From assembly GCA_025024175.1 (NCBI GenBank), contig QCXZ01000003.1:62001-126000 (forward strand): a DNA stretch of 64,000 nt, read 5' to 3'. The translations under genes were made by a program, and so were the position numbers. Origin of the DNA: Rhyzopertha dominica (Eukaryota > Arthropoda > Insecta > Coleoptera > Bostrichidae). The notes under the pieces are model-generated. The model made no database searches and was not told the DNA's origin. It saw only the letters and a program-made list of their open reading frames with translations. How positions within the stretch are numbered: position 1 is the stretch's first letter; the number at the start of each line of letters is the position of its first letter. Of this stretch, positions 36,731 through 48,329 are shown piece by piece.

Positions 36731-39700
36731 AAAAAAGTATAACAATATAATATCGCGATTAAATCTTTTCCGTTATTGTTCGAAATTACGGCTACACAAA
36801 GCTAGAATTTAAAGTTGACAACTATTGAACGCTCGTGATACTTTTGTATGTCTTACCACGATCCTAGTACAGAAAAAGAACGTGCAGATTGGATTCAACG
36901 TAAATGCCCATTGTTGAAACGGTTTATCTTACTTACGGTGCAAATAGAGTGTATTAGCGGAGGAAAAATATAGCCCCATTAATGCCACTAAACGCAAATA
37001 TCCAGTAGCCCGATACAATAAACCGCCTTTGTTTTGGATGGCTTTCCAATATACCCCCGTTCCCAATACATACAAAAGGAATTGCAACACAAATAGGCTA
37101 GAAGCGGGGAGTTGTTTATCTGATCGCTGATTTGTTTGCACAGTTACAAACTTGGGATTAAATGTGCGAAACAGTAGTTAGGGCGCACGTAAAGCTTTAA
37201 TTAAACATACAAAGCAAGCAAATTTAATAGTGTGTGTGAATTTGCGGCCCCAATGTTACTATACAGGTACCCCTAAAACCTGCTTTATTTGAAGTCGGTA
37301 GCAGGTGATGTTGAACACAACATTAATGTAGTTTATGTATAAGATCCCGGGTGTTTCAATGCCCTCAATTATTTTTCTATGGGAGACAAATTCGAATGAA
37401 ATCCTGAAATAAGTCTTTCTTATGCTGTTTGCACCGCAATCAACTACATACAACAAGCAGAAACAGTGTCTCAATATTATAACTTTATATTATAATTTTG
37501 CTCACATTAATGTTTTTACATGTATTTTAATTGGTCGATTTCTTTCTTCTTCCACTCATTTTTACTAAAGTTTGGTGACAGACGTCAAGCCAACAATTTT
37601 TGCTGCCAAGCAAAACTCACCTTAAATTATTTCAGAGAGAATTTCCAGTATGATTGTGTTTTGATGCTATCAAAATTACATAATTAACCGAAATTGTATT
37701 CTTTAATTGGTTTTTACAAACGTCAAAAAACAATCTGTAAAAAAATTATGCACTATTCTGCAACAATAACGTGACAGTTAATGTGATTACACAAACTGTA
37801 TTTTCAGTTGTTTGAACAATTTCTTTTTTCAATCTACTAAATAACAAGTAAGTATTCGCCGCCTTAAAAATAAACGGGAACAGAAAATCATTGTGCAGTA
37901 AAGTATTCTAATCTTTCTTTAAGAATCAGTTGCAAATGTATAAGCGATGCACCGGTCCCAAAATATCATCAGGTGAACATCCGCCTAATCCGCCATTCCA
38001 TGGACGTAGCTGGGAGGTTTAATAACTTTAATTGATTATTTGCAGAATATTATTAAGTTAACTGTTCAGTCAATAACACTAATAACTTATCTACGGCAAA
38101 TTGATTTCGTAAAAAATTCTGATAAATTGTATATGTGTGCAACGATCACAAATCATCAGTGCTTTTATCATCCATGACATGATAGTTATTACTTTTGCCT
38201 ACTGAAACTACAGTTTTTTTTATTAAACATTCTTATACAGCGAAAATTACTTCTTTATTAATGTTATTTGGTTAGAGAATTCTTATAATATATTCTTATA
38301 AGTTGTTGATTTTAGAGGAATGCTTGCTACAATACAATTGTGCGCAAATCTTGATTAAAGATGTTTCATCACTGTCTTCAAGTAACTCCATAACAGACTG
38401 CTGAATTGGTCCAGATTTTATTTTTGGGAATTTGGCTTAAAGTTTTTGTGCTTATTAAGTGTTGATCTACTTGACGATATCTTCTGATATAATTTGAAGC
38501 AAAATAGAGAAAGACCAGTTAATTATACAGAAACAAAATATTTAATATTTTTAAAACTACTAAAAAAAAAGCCGCGTGGATAACAAAACAAACGTAATAT
38601 AAGTAACCTTATTACTTATACAATACTACATTTTTACACGGGATATATACGTATACACACTAATAAAATGTTTATATTTTTTGCAGGCTGCTATAACTTA
38701 AAAATTATCGCTGAAGTATGTAACCCTCGATGGGCTAACAAAGTGAATGTTAAAATTTTATCAGTTGTGCGGAATAGTGCACTGTTTAGTTGTTATCACC
38801 TCCCCGCAGAGAAGAAATTGTAGTGACGCCCATGCACCATTCCACCAGACTATAAGTATGCTGAAGTCAGTTGTAATATATTGGGAGTATTCTATTTATA
38901 TGATATCTATATATATACTAAATAGACGGCGGGAGATGTGGACAGGTGAGACTATGAGTGCTAAGTACTTCATGATGAGGTAAAATCACGCAAAGAATAG
39001 CTTAGCTGCTGATAAATAAAATACAAAAGTTCATCGTTACTCTGCTAGGAATTTCATTTGATCACGTTAGACTACTCAACGGTTATATTATTTCTAAACT
39101 TCTTTGGGTGCTTCGGAAAACACAGTTCGCTTCACATAAACGCTTTATTTTACATGTGTAGGTGAAAGATCTTCGAATATTGCATTAGACCTATAGGCTA
39201 TAGCTATAATTATTTGTGTCATTAGGGTAATTTGGGACATATGAAACCTACGATATATTGCACTGTAACTGATGTGTAGTATACTACGGCTGTTTTTAAG
39301 GCTTAGAATAAAAATAATAATAAATAATATTAAAAATGTTTCAAATGAAGTTTATATGAAAGTAAGTGCTTATAAGAGAAGAATACTTTTAAAGATTTCA
39401 TATATTCTTCGAAGGTTTCGAAAGGCATGAGAAGTTTATTCCTTTATTTCCGCCTGAGTAGTTAGTGTTTCTTTATAAACATATCATTTAACGTGGCCCA
39501 CGAGAAAAAATCAAGTTTCGTTCGTCGGAGATTGNGCTGGTTATGGTGTAGGACCTCCCCTTCCAGTCCATTTGTTTGGAAATTCTGTATTAAATACTCC
39601 TGATCTCCTGATAATGCGCAGGTGCCTCATTATGTAGCAAGTGGCACAATTCCTAACATTTCCGCTAAATCGTATTACAGAAGCTGAGGGTAGCGATTAC

Positions 39701-40260
39701 CGTCTACAATTATATGGAAAAAGTTTCAAAGGGTCTTTTCCAATAATAATAGAACTTGTGCCTTGACACAAAGATATTCTTATGAAATGTTGCGTTCGTC
39801 GTGACTGAAAACTTGCTTTTTGTGTTATGCAAAACTTTGTTAAGGGTGTAATGTCACCGAGTTCAAATTTTTATTTCAACAAAACAACATAATGCATTTT
39901 CTGAGGTACGAAATTTCTAATAACCCAACAGCTTTACGAACAAATATACATTATAGAACGCCCTGATGCTTTCCTGAGTCTGTGATAATACACATGTCTA
40001 GGAATTTCCATCTGATCTTAGTATTAGCAATGTTCTCTCAAACTCTTGCATAATAGGTATGCAGTCTGTATTCACCGAAGTTGCACAAAGTTTGAAAGCT
40101 TCTGGAGTTTGAAAATTGAAACTGGCGTTCCTTGATGTGGATACGGAGCGCCCTTCCCGTAACAGTGTCATTTATGCAAGTAAACCATAGTTTGATAGTT
40201 AATGCCGTTGTAAACTTAATTGGTTGTCAAAGGAAACTTTGACACACATTGACATGCTTG
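36731..40260. other. Non-coding interval
   Basis: No supported gene. About 36930-37140 is more GC-balanced than its surroundings. The remaining sequence is AT-rich with scattered short open frames lacking motifs. Confidence 0.35.
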
Positions 40261-40274
40261 TGCTCTTATTGGGT

Positions 40275-40283
40275 TTTATATAT

Positions 40284-40320
<37 letters not shown>
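40275..40320. repeat. (TA)n microsatellite
   Basis: A run of about 23 TA units with one interruption (TATAGATA). Confidence 0.9.
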
Positions 40321-40321
<1 letters not shown>

Positions 40322-40639
40322 CAATATTGTTTGTGCAATGGATGGATTTGAACAGCAATATATAGGGTGTTCGGGATTATATCGACAACACCTAAGTGTT
40401 TGCTGTATAAAGTTAGTTTAAAAGTTTTTTTTTGGAGTTATAGCCCTCCAAGGTTTAACAAAAAAATTGTTTTTCGCTGATAGCTTTGTAAAGTCACTTT
40501 AATCATCTAAAATTTTCGTGTCCGCAAATTTGTCTAAAGTTAAAATGACAAGCTCATCAGTCAGGTGTGCAATACTCTGGACCACCGAGGTAAACATGAA
40601 TAGGTTAATAATTTTTATTTACATGTTAAGGACGAACAC

Positions 40640-40710
40640 AATACTGATGCTATAAGCGGAACTCGAACCCGCAACCCCAGAGCTCAGTAGCGAAAATGAA
40701 GAGGAAGCAC
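40640..40710 (-). repeat. tRNA-like / SINE trace
   Basis: On the minus strand GCGGGTTCGAGTTCCGC (about 40656-40672) forms a 5-bp stem around a TTCGAGT loop, a T-arm with a good Pol III B box. No complete cloverleaf or convincing A box is visible upstream, so it is more likely a SINE or tRNA pseudogene fragment than a tRNA gene. Confidence 0.35.
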
Positions 40711-43129
40711 ATGATTTAGTTGTCATTTTGGAAGTTACTAACGTTATTTAAATCAAAGATTTTTATATGGTTTAATTTTTGCTGTCTTAAAAAACATATT
40801 TCCACATTATTCTATTTTTATGCTAAAACCCTGCTATACGCACTGCGTGAGATAATGGTTTACCTTTTGAAGCCCTTTTCTCACGTTGCTGTGCAAAAAA
40901 AACTAAATTAAAATTACCTGCCACTTTGAATAAGGTAGCATGCGCTGAAGAAGCTCCCATTATGCCTTAATTTTCTAACGTGTCGTATGAGTACTTGATT
41001 TATGTAACAAATAATAATTTGGATTTACACAAACGAGATTAATTAAGCAATGTGTGGAGTGCATTGCACAACCTGGTTTTAATTTACACAAAATTAATAT
41101 TTGAGTAAAGAAGTGTCGTCGCTTGCCGGTGCGACGGCGTAATTCGTTAATAATTCCGTCTGTTCAGTAGGTTCTGAAATTAATTAAATTTCCACTTTTA
41201 ATTTAGGCGCACAAATGATGAATGTGTCCGTTGTAACTAGCTCCGGAAATGGAAATCCTCCTGTTAGGTCAATATTTACTTACTCCTTTTATAGGCAATT
41301 TGTCCAAGTATTGAATACATTGAGAGTCGCTCGTAATCCTCTTCGAATTCAATTTGCTAAATAAGACAGTAAAACTTTATGGGTTTACGCGAATAGCAGA
41401 TTTGGAATTGGCTGCATACGCTTTAGTATCGGTGATAAACGAGAGTCATGACATTTTTATACCCTTCCTGTAAATTGTCCATTTGCGAAGGATAAGCCTT
41501 AGTATTCGTAAAAAAAACATCTGGAGTAATGCAAGCGGCAAAAAAGAGATAGCTCCTACGATTTTTCGTATTAATTTTTTGGTGGAAAATGGGAACTCTA
41601 CATTTGTTTTAATTGTCAATTGCATTTTATTCGAGTCCTATTCAGATAAAACATTTCACCGATGTGTATTAACCATCAACTTTTTTCCATTGCGTAAAGG
41701 GACCATCCTTTCAGAACGCAGGGAAAATATACATTGAAAACAAGCACGAATGTTTTTCTTGCTGAAGCGCATAATTTGTTCTGTTTTTAACCCCACCCTT
41801 CTACCCCCATTAGATTCTGAAATAATGGTCGTTTTTTTTAGAGCTCAGCATACTGTTTTCATATGAAATCATCAAATATAATGCCACCGTAAAACTAAAA
41901 TAATTTAACCACTCGTCATTTTTAATTCAAATATCCTAAATATAGGAAAAATATTTAAGAAACTATACGCATAAACCGTCCTAAACACGTCTCTAATATA
42001 TTCGTCCTTACTCATTTAGCACACAAAGGAAAGGGTATGACAGATATTACTTCTACCATTTTACACTGAATAAAAGACCATTGTTTACTTGGATCGGTAG
42101 AAATTTAGACTGTAAACGTATATATAGTAAAACAGTTCAAAAATGCTTAACGCGACAATTCTGGTTGTTCTTGCAGCACTATTTAACAGTGCTACATGCG
42201 TATTTTATCGCGTACGAGGCTGGATGCAGCAAGCAAAGTCGATATCGATATTACCCATTCGAGACTTGCGATGGGTGCTTTGTATGCACAACGGGTAGCA
42301 CTCGTCTAACATCTTTCCGCAAATGTTCTGATATTTATTACATAGCAGTTCTCACTTTACGGCATACGGTTATCCATAATTCATGGAACGTGGACTGCAA
42401 ACTTCCTTAAAACATACAGGTAATACTGTTGGATTCGCTCCTAGTGTTATGCTTGTCTAATAAATAATGTCAACTATCTGTATCAATATCGGGCGGTATT
42501 GGCCGGCGACGTGCCTGGGCATTAAATTTGTGCAATTTCGCCAGCAGGATCGGGCAGTGTATAGCGCAGACATAAGCAGAAGGAGGCTACCTTTATACAA
42601 TACCCCTTTGACAAGAATATTACATCAGGGCTTCCAAAAGCTAATTAGATAGTTGGACACAGCACCAAAAGTTTATTCGTGCTTTGCGAGTATGTTATTT
42701 CGTTTCAAACTTGTTAGCTATTCATTCATGTTTGTTACTATAGTACGAACTACAGTACTTTGTAATAGAACTGTTGCAATTAAGCAAGAATAGTAATTTG
42801 CACTTATGGGACATTGCTGCTTAAAGAAACATTTTTTGGAGTATCATACGAGTAGCTCCTAGGGGGTATGGGGTATGGTTCTTAGTGTACTACTTGCTAT
42901 ACTACTCATTTCATGCTGTCCTTTAATATAGACTTTACGTCAACAGCCTTATTCCTAAAAATGACACATTTGGTTATCAGTCCTGCAAAGTACTTTCACG
43001 AATTGATTTATAAAATTCTCTCGCAAGTGAATGACTGGTTTTAGATTAATTCACACACATATTATTACCATGAAAAATTAGAAAAGATTCTAACAATAGG
43101 TACTTAACTAAAACACTTTTTTCACAGAC

Positions 43130-43153
43130 GTTTCGTCTCCTTGTATCATCCTA
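43130..43153 (-). ncRNA. Second, degenerate hammerhead/Penelope-type motif
   Basis: The minus strand reads GGATGATA, nine bases, then GAAAC followed by GTCTGTG. The arrangement resembles the motif at 15600-15631, but the first conserved strand is degenerate (GGATGA for CTGATGA). It is probably a relic of the same type of element terminus. Confidence 0.25.
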
Positions 43154-44757
43154 GAAATTTTTGTTTTATTTGAAATTGATATTTTTCAGCAACTGTATAA
43201 CTCTTCCAGCCGTCATGCAGTTTTAATACGTTTATACCTGTTCTAGTGTTGGTCAATACTTAATAGTGTTAAAGCAGCGACATGTGATTGAAATATTCTG
43301 AATTTTTTTGGTGCTTTGCTAACAGTGTAGATTTGACCATAGTTTATCAAAAGTGTTTTATTAGTGAGGTTTGCAAATCAGGTATTGCGATATTTTATAG
43401 AAAGATCTATGTATTGCACCTTTTTGCTAGCGGTAGCAGTAAGCAGCCTTCAACATGAGCTTTTACTGATTAATGTTAAGAAGTAATTAAGTTCTGCAGA
43501 GAGGTTGTACAGTTTTTCTCTTCTACATCCGCCGCGTACCCCTAGCAATTAACTAATACAAGCCAGCAGTTTAAAAAAAAACGTTGTGGCAAATCATCGT
43601 ATCAAGTTCAATAGGTATGCCGACATTAAAATGCATGGAATTTTATTTCTTCGAAATAAAGATGTCTCAAATTAGAAAGGAACATGTTAGTTATTGAATT
43701 TAATTATATTATAAGTTGTTTAACTCCAAGATAACTTGAAATGGTGTTACATACTTAATGTTTTTTAAATTGTATAATTTAACTTAAGGAAGCTATTATA
43801 TTAAACGTTAAATTGCGTCTTGTTATTTCGGCAATCCGCGTTAACGATCAATAATGAAAGCAACAAAGGATACGGAATAATAGCACAGCTAATTGTAGCG
43901 TTTAATTTCTGCCATTGAGGATATCCTGTTTTATTGTTTGGTGTCTAATAACGAGCATAGAGAATTAAACATTAAACGCATAACTTCTGAGCTGGTCTTG
44001 TTATCTTTATGCCAGATTTTATAATTGTATGCTTACTTAGTTCATTCTTTGTCAGATACCATCTTTTACCTATATATATTAAATTAATTTAAATATGTAT
44101 TTTACTGACTCTTGCAGACAGCTTATTTTTAGTTATATTGATTTTATGATGAAATTGTTGAATTTGTAACAAATTTTTCTTTCAAAAACTCCACGAATAT
44201 TGACGTTCTGTTTTAATGGTGGCTACAATTATACTAGCAGCACATAATTTGACTAACAGAACTGGTTTGTTCTTTTAGAGTTGGTTCAGGTACGAGTACT
44301 GTCATTTCATACTGTTAAATTTCAGAGAGCTTGTTGCTACATTTGTATATATGTACTCACTTTCACTATTCTACTGATTACTTTTAAGTTTAAACATTTT
44401 ATAAGAATAATAACAGCTGTTGTTCACAGACCCTTTAGAATTAACAAACTAAGCACTGTTAATGCGCTTAAAAAAGCAAGGACCCTGCATATTTGGTATG
44501 TCTGAATCCTAAGGAATACAACTATAACGACGCCATATGATAATAGCTATTTTCATAAAAATAGATGTATTAATTAATACTTCAGTTCGTTCTATGACTT
44601 ATGCTTATATTTAGTGAGTAATATACATTTACTTGTATATCATTTAAAATCTATTTTGCTGTTATATGTATGCCCGATTTAACGTGTATCAATAGAAACA
44701 TTAATCACAGTGCGGGATATTTGATCGCAAAGAACTGAAATATAATTATCTTTTCAG

Positions 44758-44884
44758 ATGAAGTGGCTGGCTTTGTGCGTGTTGGTGGTAGTATTTATAA
44801 CCCTGGCCGTTGCTGATGGTGAAATCTGGGAGGAAGACGACCACGAAATTCTCATCAGAAGCGAACGTGGCGCCAAGAATCGCG
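44758..44884 (+). CDS. Signal-peptide exon of a secreted protein (first coding exon, partial gene)
   Basis: A pyrimidine tract and AG (44756-44757) are followed immediately by ATG. The exon encodes MKWLALCVLVVVFITLAVA, a strong signal peptide probably cut near ADG. An acidic piece (EIWEEDDHE) and a basic piece (RSERGAKNRG) follow. The exon ends at 44884 before GTAAGC, or at 44890 before GTAAGT. Both choices are phase 1 and differ by two residues (Gly-Lys), so tandem-donor splicing would give two isoforms. No later exon was identified in the window; the phase-1 continuation must lie downstream, perhaps beyond 64 kb. The likely upstream exon is the GC-rich one ending at 20150. I do not recognise the family. 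Secretion is a confident inference from the signal peptide; the function is unknown. Confidence 0.65.
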
Positions 44885-44890
44885 GTAAGC

Positions 44891-47825
44891 GTAAGTTCAT
44901 CTTCAGTTTTCTTTTCATTTTATTTTATTTTTATTTATATGTACTTGCTTGAAAACATACTAAAGATTTTTAAATGCTTGTATTGGCGAATACGGATAAT
45001 TTGTACATATAAACTAGAAAGGTTGCTACATTAAACAATAAGAAAAAAATTTAATAGACGATATCCCTAGCAAACTAGTGCTTCTAATGTTACGAGAGTT
45101 TTTTGTATTGCCCAGTTTTTTTTATTTTAGTATATCGTAGTTTTTTAAAAGGATTTTTAGTGCAAATGTCAAATGAAATTAGTTGCCACAATGAAATTAT
45201 TTTAAAGCCGTCTTGACATTAAACTTCTGTTACATTACAGACTACTGTAATTAATGTAAAATAACCAAATGTAAGTAGGGAATAATGTTATAGTGAATGT
45301 ATGAATCCTGGTTGAGAATTAAAATACGGAATTACAGTTTCCATGGAACTAGGACAACCAATGTGAGACGGGGCTCGTATTCGCAGGGAAATATTTTCAA
45401 ATGATCGCCCCATCTTCCCCGTGAGCAAATCTGCGGAATAAGTCGGGCTCTTACATTTCTAACCGACAGGGGATGCGAGACGTGTCTTTGTGCTGCCGAC
45501 GAACACGTCCTCAAACTTATCGCCCCTGTAAGGTTGTTATTGATGCTTTCGAGTCGCGGAAAAGTCAGAGGAAATTGAAAAGCGAAATTGTTGCTATTTT
45601 TGGAGCCTCGTGACCCCGTCGCTCAGTTGTTCGTATAAGTATTCGTTATCGCTGTTATTGTGTCGTATTTGGAGACATGGCAGCGTTCACTCCGGTGTAA
45701 TATTATTGGAAAAACAATATCGCAGGAGGTCTGATGTCAGTTCCTTTGTTCCTTATTGATGAAATGTAGGTATTTACCGACATTTTGCTTTCCCACAAAT
45801 TTTAATTAGATTACTGTATGTAATAATACTAACATTTTGAGAACAGGCAAGGTATAGAAATAGAAGCAATTTTGCGTTTTCAAGCCTGCCAAATAGTGTT
45901 TATTTAATTTAAATCCTGATTACGTTATTATTTGGAAAAGAAAACTTTGTACNGGCCTTCAACAATTAATACATTGACAGATACGGAACATCTTTATAAG
46001 TTTGCATTAAACTTTCTGTCATTGTCCTTGAGGTTTGCAGATCCCTTAGTTGTATCCTTGTCGGTGCCTCAATCAATTGATTGTTTGAACCAGCGTACGG
46101 TTAGGATTTCTGCCACCCCCGTGTATCCGCTGAGCGCCCGTCTACGTTGGGTTGGAGTGGTGACAAGATTGTTGATATTGAGTTTCCACTTAGCGCACGT
46201 TACGGGGAACTGATAAATGGAATGAGAATATTTGCTGGTTGTACACAACCCGTGAACCACTAAATAATGCTTTTCTTAAACGTTTCTGTTTTTGATGTTG
46301 ACTTGCATAGCTCGAGTGCATTATTCTTCTTCCTCGTATGAACTGCTGTGTGGAGGTGTGTACAAATTCAGGGCCTCTGTGTTATTTTCTTATCTTTTGC
46401 AAGCAGCAATAATTATTGCTTAGCTTGCTTTCGCGCTCGTGATGGTGTCGACGCTTCCTTGTGTAATTCCGTATGTTTATACGGAATATGTATGTTGTAT
46501 ACACCATTTCAAACGTTTTTCTTTTATTTATATCTACTTCATCTTCTTTCGGTTGGGTTGAGTTCTTGTATTGTGTTTGTTGTGTGTTGGTTAGTTGGTC
46601 ATCTTACTTGTTAATGCTACGGTATAAGTACTTGAATTTATGTATTTTGTTCTCCTGGATGCTTAGAATAGAAGGGTTTGATTCAATTCCGAAGTATTTT
46701 ATGTTATAATATTTTCTATTAAAATTAATTTTATACTTTGCTTCGTTACATATTACCGTATTAACCAACTGGAAATGGTTCTAATAACTTATGCAACACA
46801 AGGTTTTTCTGATGTCCTACTGTTGCTCTGAGGCAACGATATATGCAGCGGGAAATTTAGTTGTGCTTTACGATGCGTTTTTACTGTTATCAAAAAGAGG
46901 TTTCATACGTCATTTGTAAGCTAGCCAGCCTTCGCGATTTAGTTGACACCTACCGTCCGCCCCTTTTTGCTTCCGTTGATACCTACACGCACCCTTGATA
47001 TCACGCCATCAGATCCTTGGTCTTTGGCGCTAGTCAACGGGCTCGAAACTAATCATTTATCACCGGCGACACCCCATCTTCGTTAAAACCAGAGAATACG
47101 TCTTTGTTCGGATGTGACACGTCTATTATGTTAAGTAGCGGCATGCTCGCAGTGCATTATGTGACATTCACATCGCAGATGGCATTTCCACAGTTTATAG
47201 CGGCGCACTTTGTATTCCTCTTGCCTTTTAATGTATCGCACTCTGACACTCCGTTTTACTGTTGTTTGGAAAGGATTATTTACGCCCGGAAAATCAATAC
47301 CCTCTGTATATCTCTTCCAGCCATATGTAACTATATCCTGCCAAGGATCACAGCAACAAAAGGGATCCTTGCGCTGGCTTATACGCTCGGATAAACAAAC
47401 TTTATTTGTGTATGTAGCTTACGGTGCGAACTGAGGAAGCTCGTGTGTTCCTGAATTTTAACCCGTAGCTGTGCAGGTTATTTGACGTATAAATCCTGTT
47501 TTTTTTTTGTTAAAATGTATTGCAATTTGATGGCATTATGTAAGTAAGAATTTAGATGGCAGTGCCATCTGTCAGCATTACACTGACATGATTACAAAGC
47601 CACCTAGCTGCCATAACGGGTACTACTTCCTAAAGGAAGTGACCTATAGCCTGATAAATTGGCATGCACCTGCATACTTCAATTTGACAGCAAGCCCCCA
47701 GGGCACTGATGAGCTATAATGATAGCGAAATAGATCTATATGCAGTTGGTTGCGGTGCAGACAGCACAGCATAGACATGCATTGATGGCATTATATTTAA
47801 AATGCAGTACACAGTCATTTACGTA
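44891..47825. other. Non-coding interval, probably intronic
   Basis: No supported exon. GC-balanced islands lie at about 45340-45640 and 46930-47110. Small perfect palindromes occur at 46466-46487, 47554-47570 and 47625-47640. Open frames here (such as 46348-46614 and 47104-47394) have no family motif. Confidence 0.35.
46466..46487. repeat. Perfect 9-bp inverted repeat
   Basis: ATTCCGTAT and ATACGGAAT are separated by GTTT, able to form a hairpin. Confidence 0.5.
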
Positions 47826-47827
47826 CC

Positions 47828-47858
47828 ACAGGGTGTTCTTAAAGTTCGGAACAAAATG
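47828..47858. repeat. Dispersed repeat word shared with PAN3 intron 10
   Basis: CAGGGTGTTCTT followed by AAAGTTCGGAACAAAAT closely matches 6615-6647. GGGTGTTC followed by AAAG is a common look for ends of DNA transposons, and the probable terminal exon at 48134-48294 lies next to it. Confidence 0.45.
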
Positions 47859-48133
47859 TCTAAATTATACTTCGATTCAGAACTATGGAGAGTATTAAAT
47901 CATTATTTTCAACGCAATGTCGTTTACTGTACAGTTCGACCAACGCTCTAGTACGATTACAACTTAATTCTTATTTGGTATTTTCCCGCTTGGTATGCTA
48001 TCTCGCATAGAAACACATCCTAAAATAACCATTATGAACAGCTGGACTGGCAACATTTCCAAGTCAGTATTTGTTTGCATTTGAGGACTTATAAAAAATA
48101 ATTTTATTTTAGTATTATACTACTGGGTGCACC

Positions 48134-48294
48134 TCAGGATTCCTCGGAGTCTTCCACAAGATCATTTTCATGTTCCTCTTGCTGGAAGATGTTTCTAACT
48201 TCTTCGATATTTTCAGAATCGACACCACTCCATGGTTTCCACATGACGTGGAGTGTAGAATAAGGGTCGGAACAAATAAAACGAAAATAATAAT
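48134..48294 (-). CDS. Possible terminal exon of an unknown gene or transposon
   Basis: On the minus strand a good acceptor (TCTTGTTTCAG, ending at 48295) is followed by a 52-residue open frame to TGA at 48136-48134. It begins YYFRFICSDPYSTL and ends in a strongly acidic tail (EEHENDLVEDSEES). The aromatic, Trp-containing first half (HVMWKPWSGVD) and the acidic C-terminus look coding. No upstream exon was found on the minus strand, and the nearby dispersed repeat word suggests it could belong to a transposase. I do not recognise the family. Confidence 0.4.
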
Positions 48295-48329
48295 CTGAAA
48301 CAAGAAGAATAATTAGATTATAATGCAAT

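Larger units (their letters stand above)
20151..44757 (+). other. Proposed 24.6-kb first intron of the secreted-protein gene
   Basis: From the donor at 20151 to the acceptor ending at 44757 I find no cellular coding exon. The interval contains retroelement relics at 22.2, 29.0, 29.6, 33.2 and 36.1-36.7 kb, (TA)n at 40.3 kb and a tRNA-like trace at 40.6 kb. More GC-balanced islands lie at about 26.16-26.35, 27.38-27.56, 28.0-28.7, 31.1-31.35, 32.56-33.06, 36.93-37.14 and 41.1-41.5 kb and look like candidate enhancers. The stretches between them are AT-rich with nothing recognisable. That this is one intron is inferred only from the two flanking splice sites. Confidence 0.35.

Noticed and set aside
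46348..47434. Hydrophobic or mixed open frames suggesting membrane proteins
   Set aside because: T-rich sequence produces Phe/Leu/Tyr-rich frames by chance. There are no splice partners and no conserved pattern.
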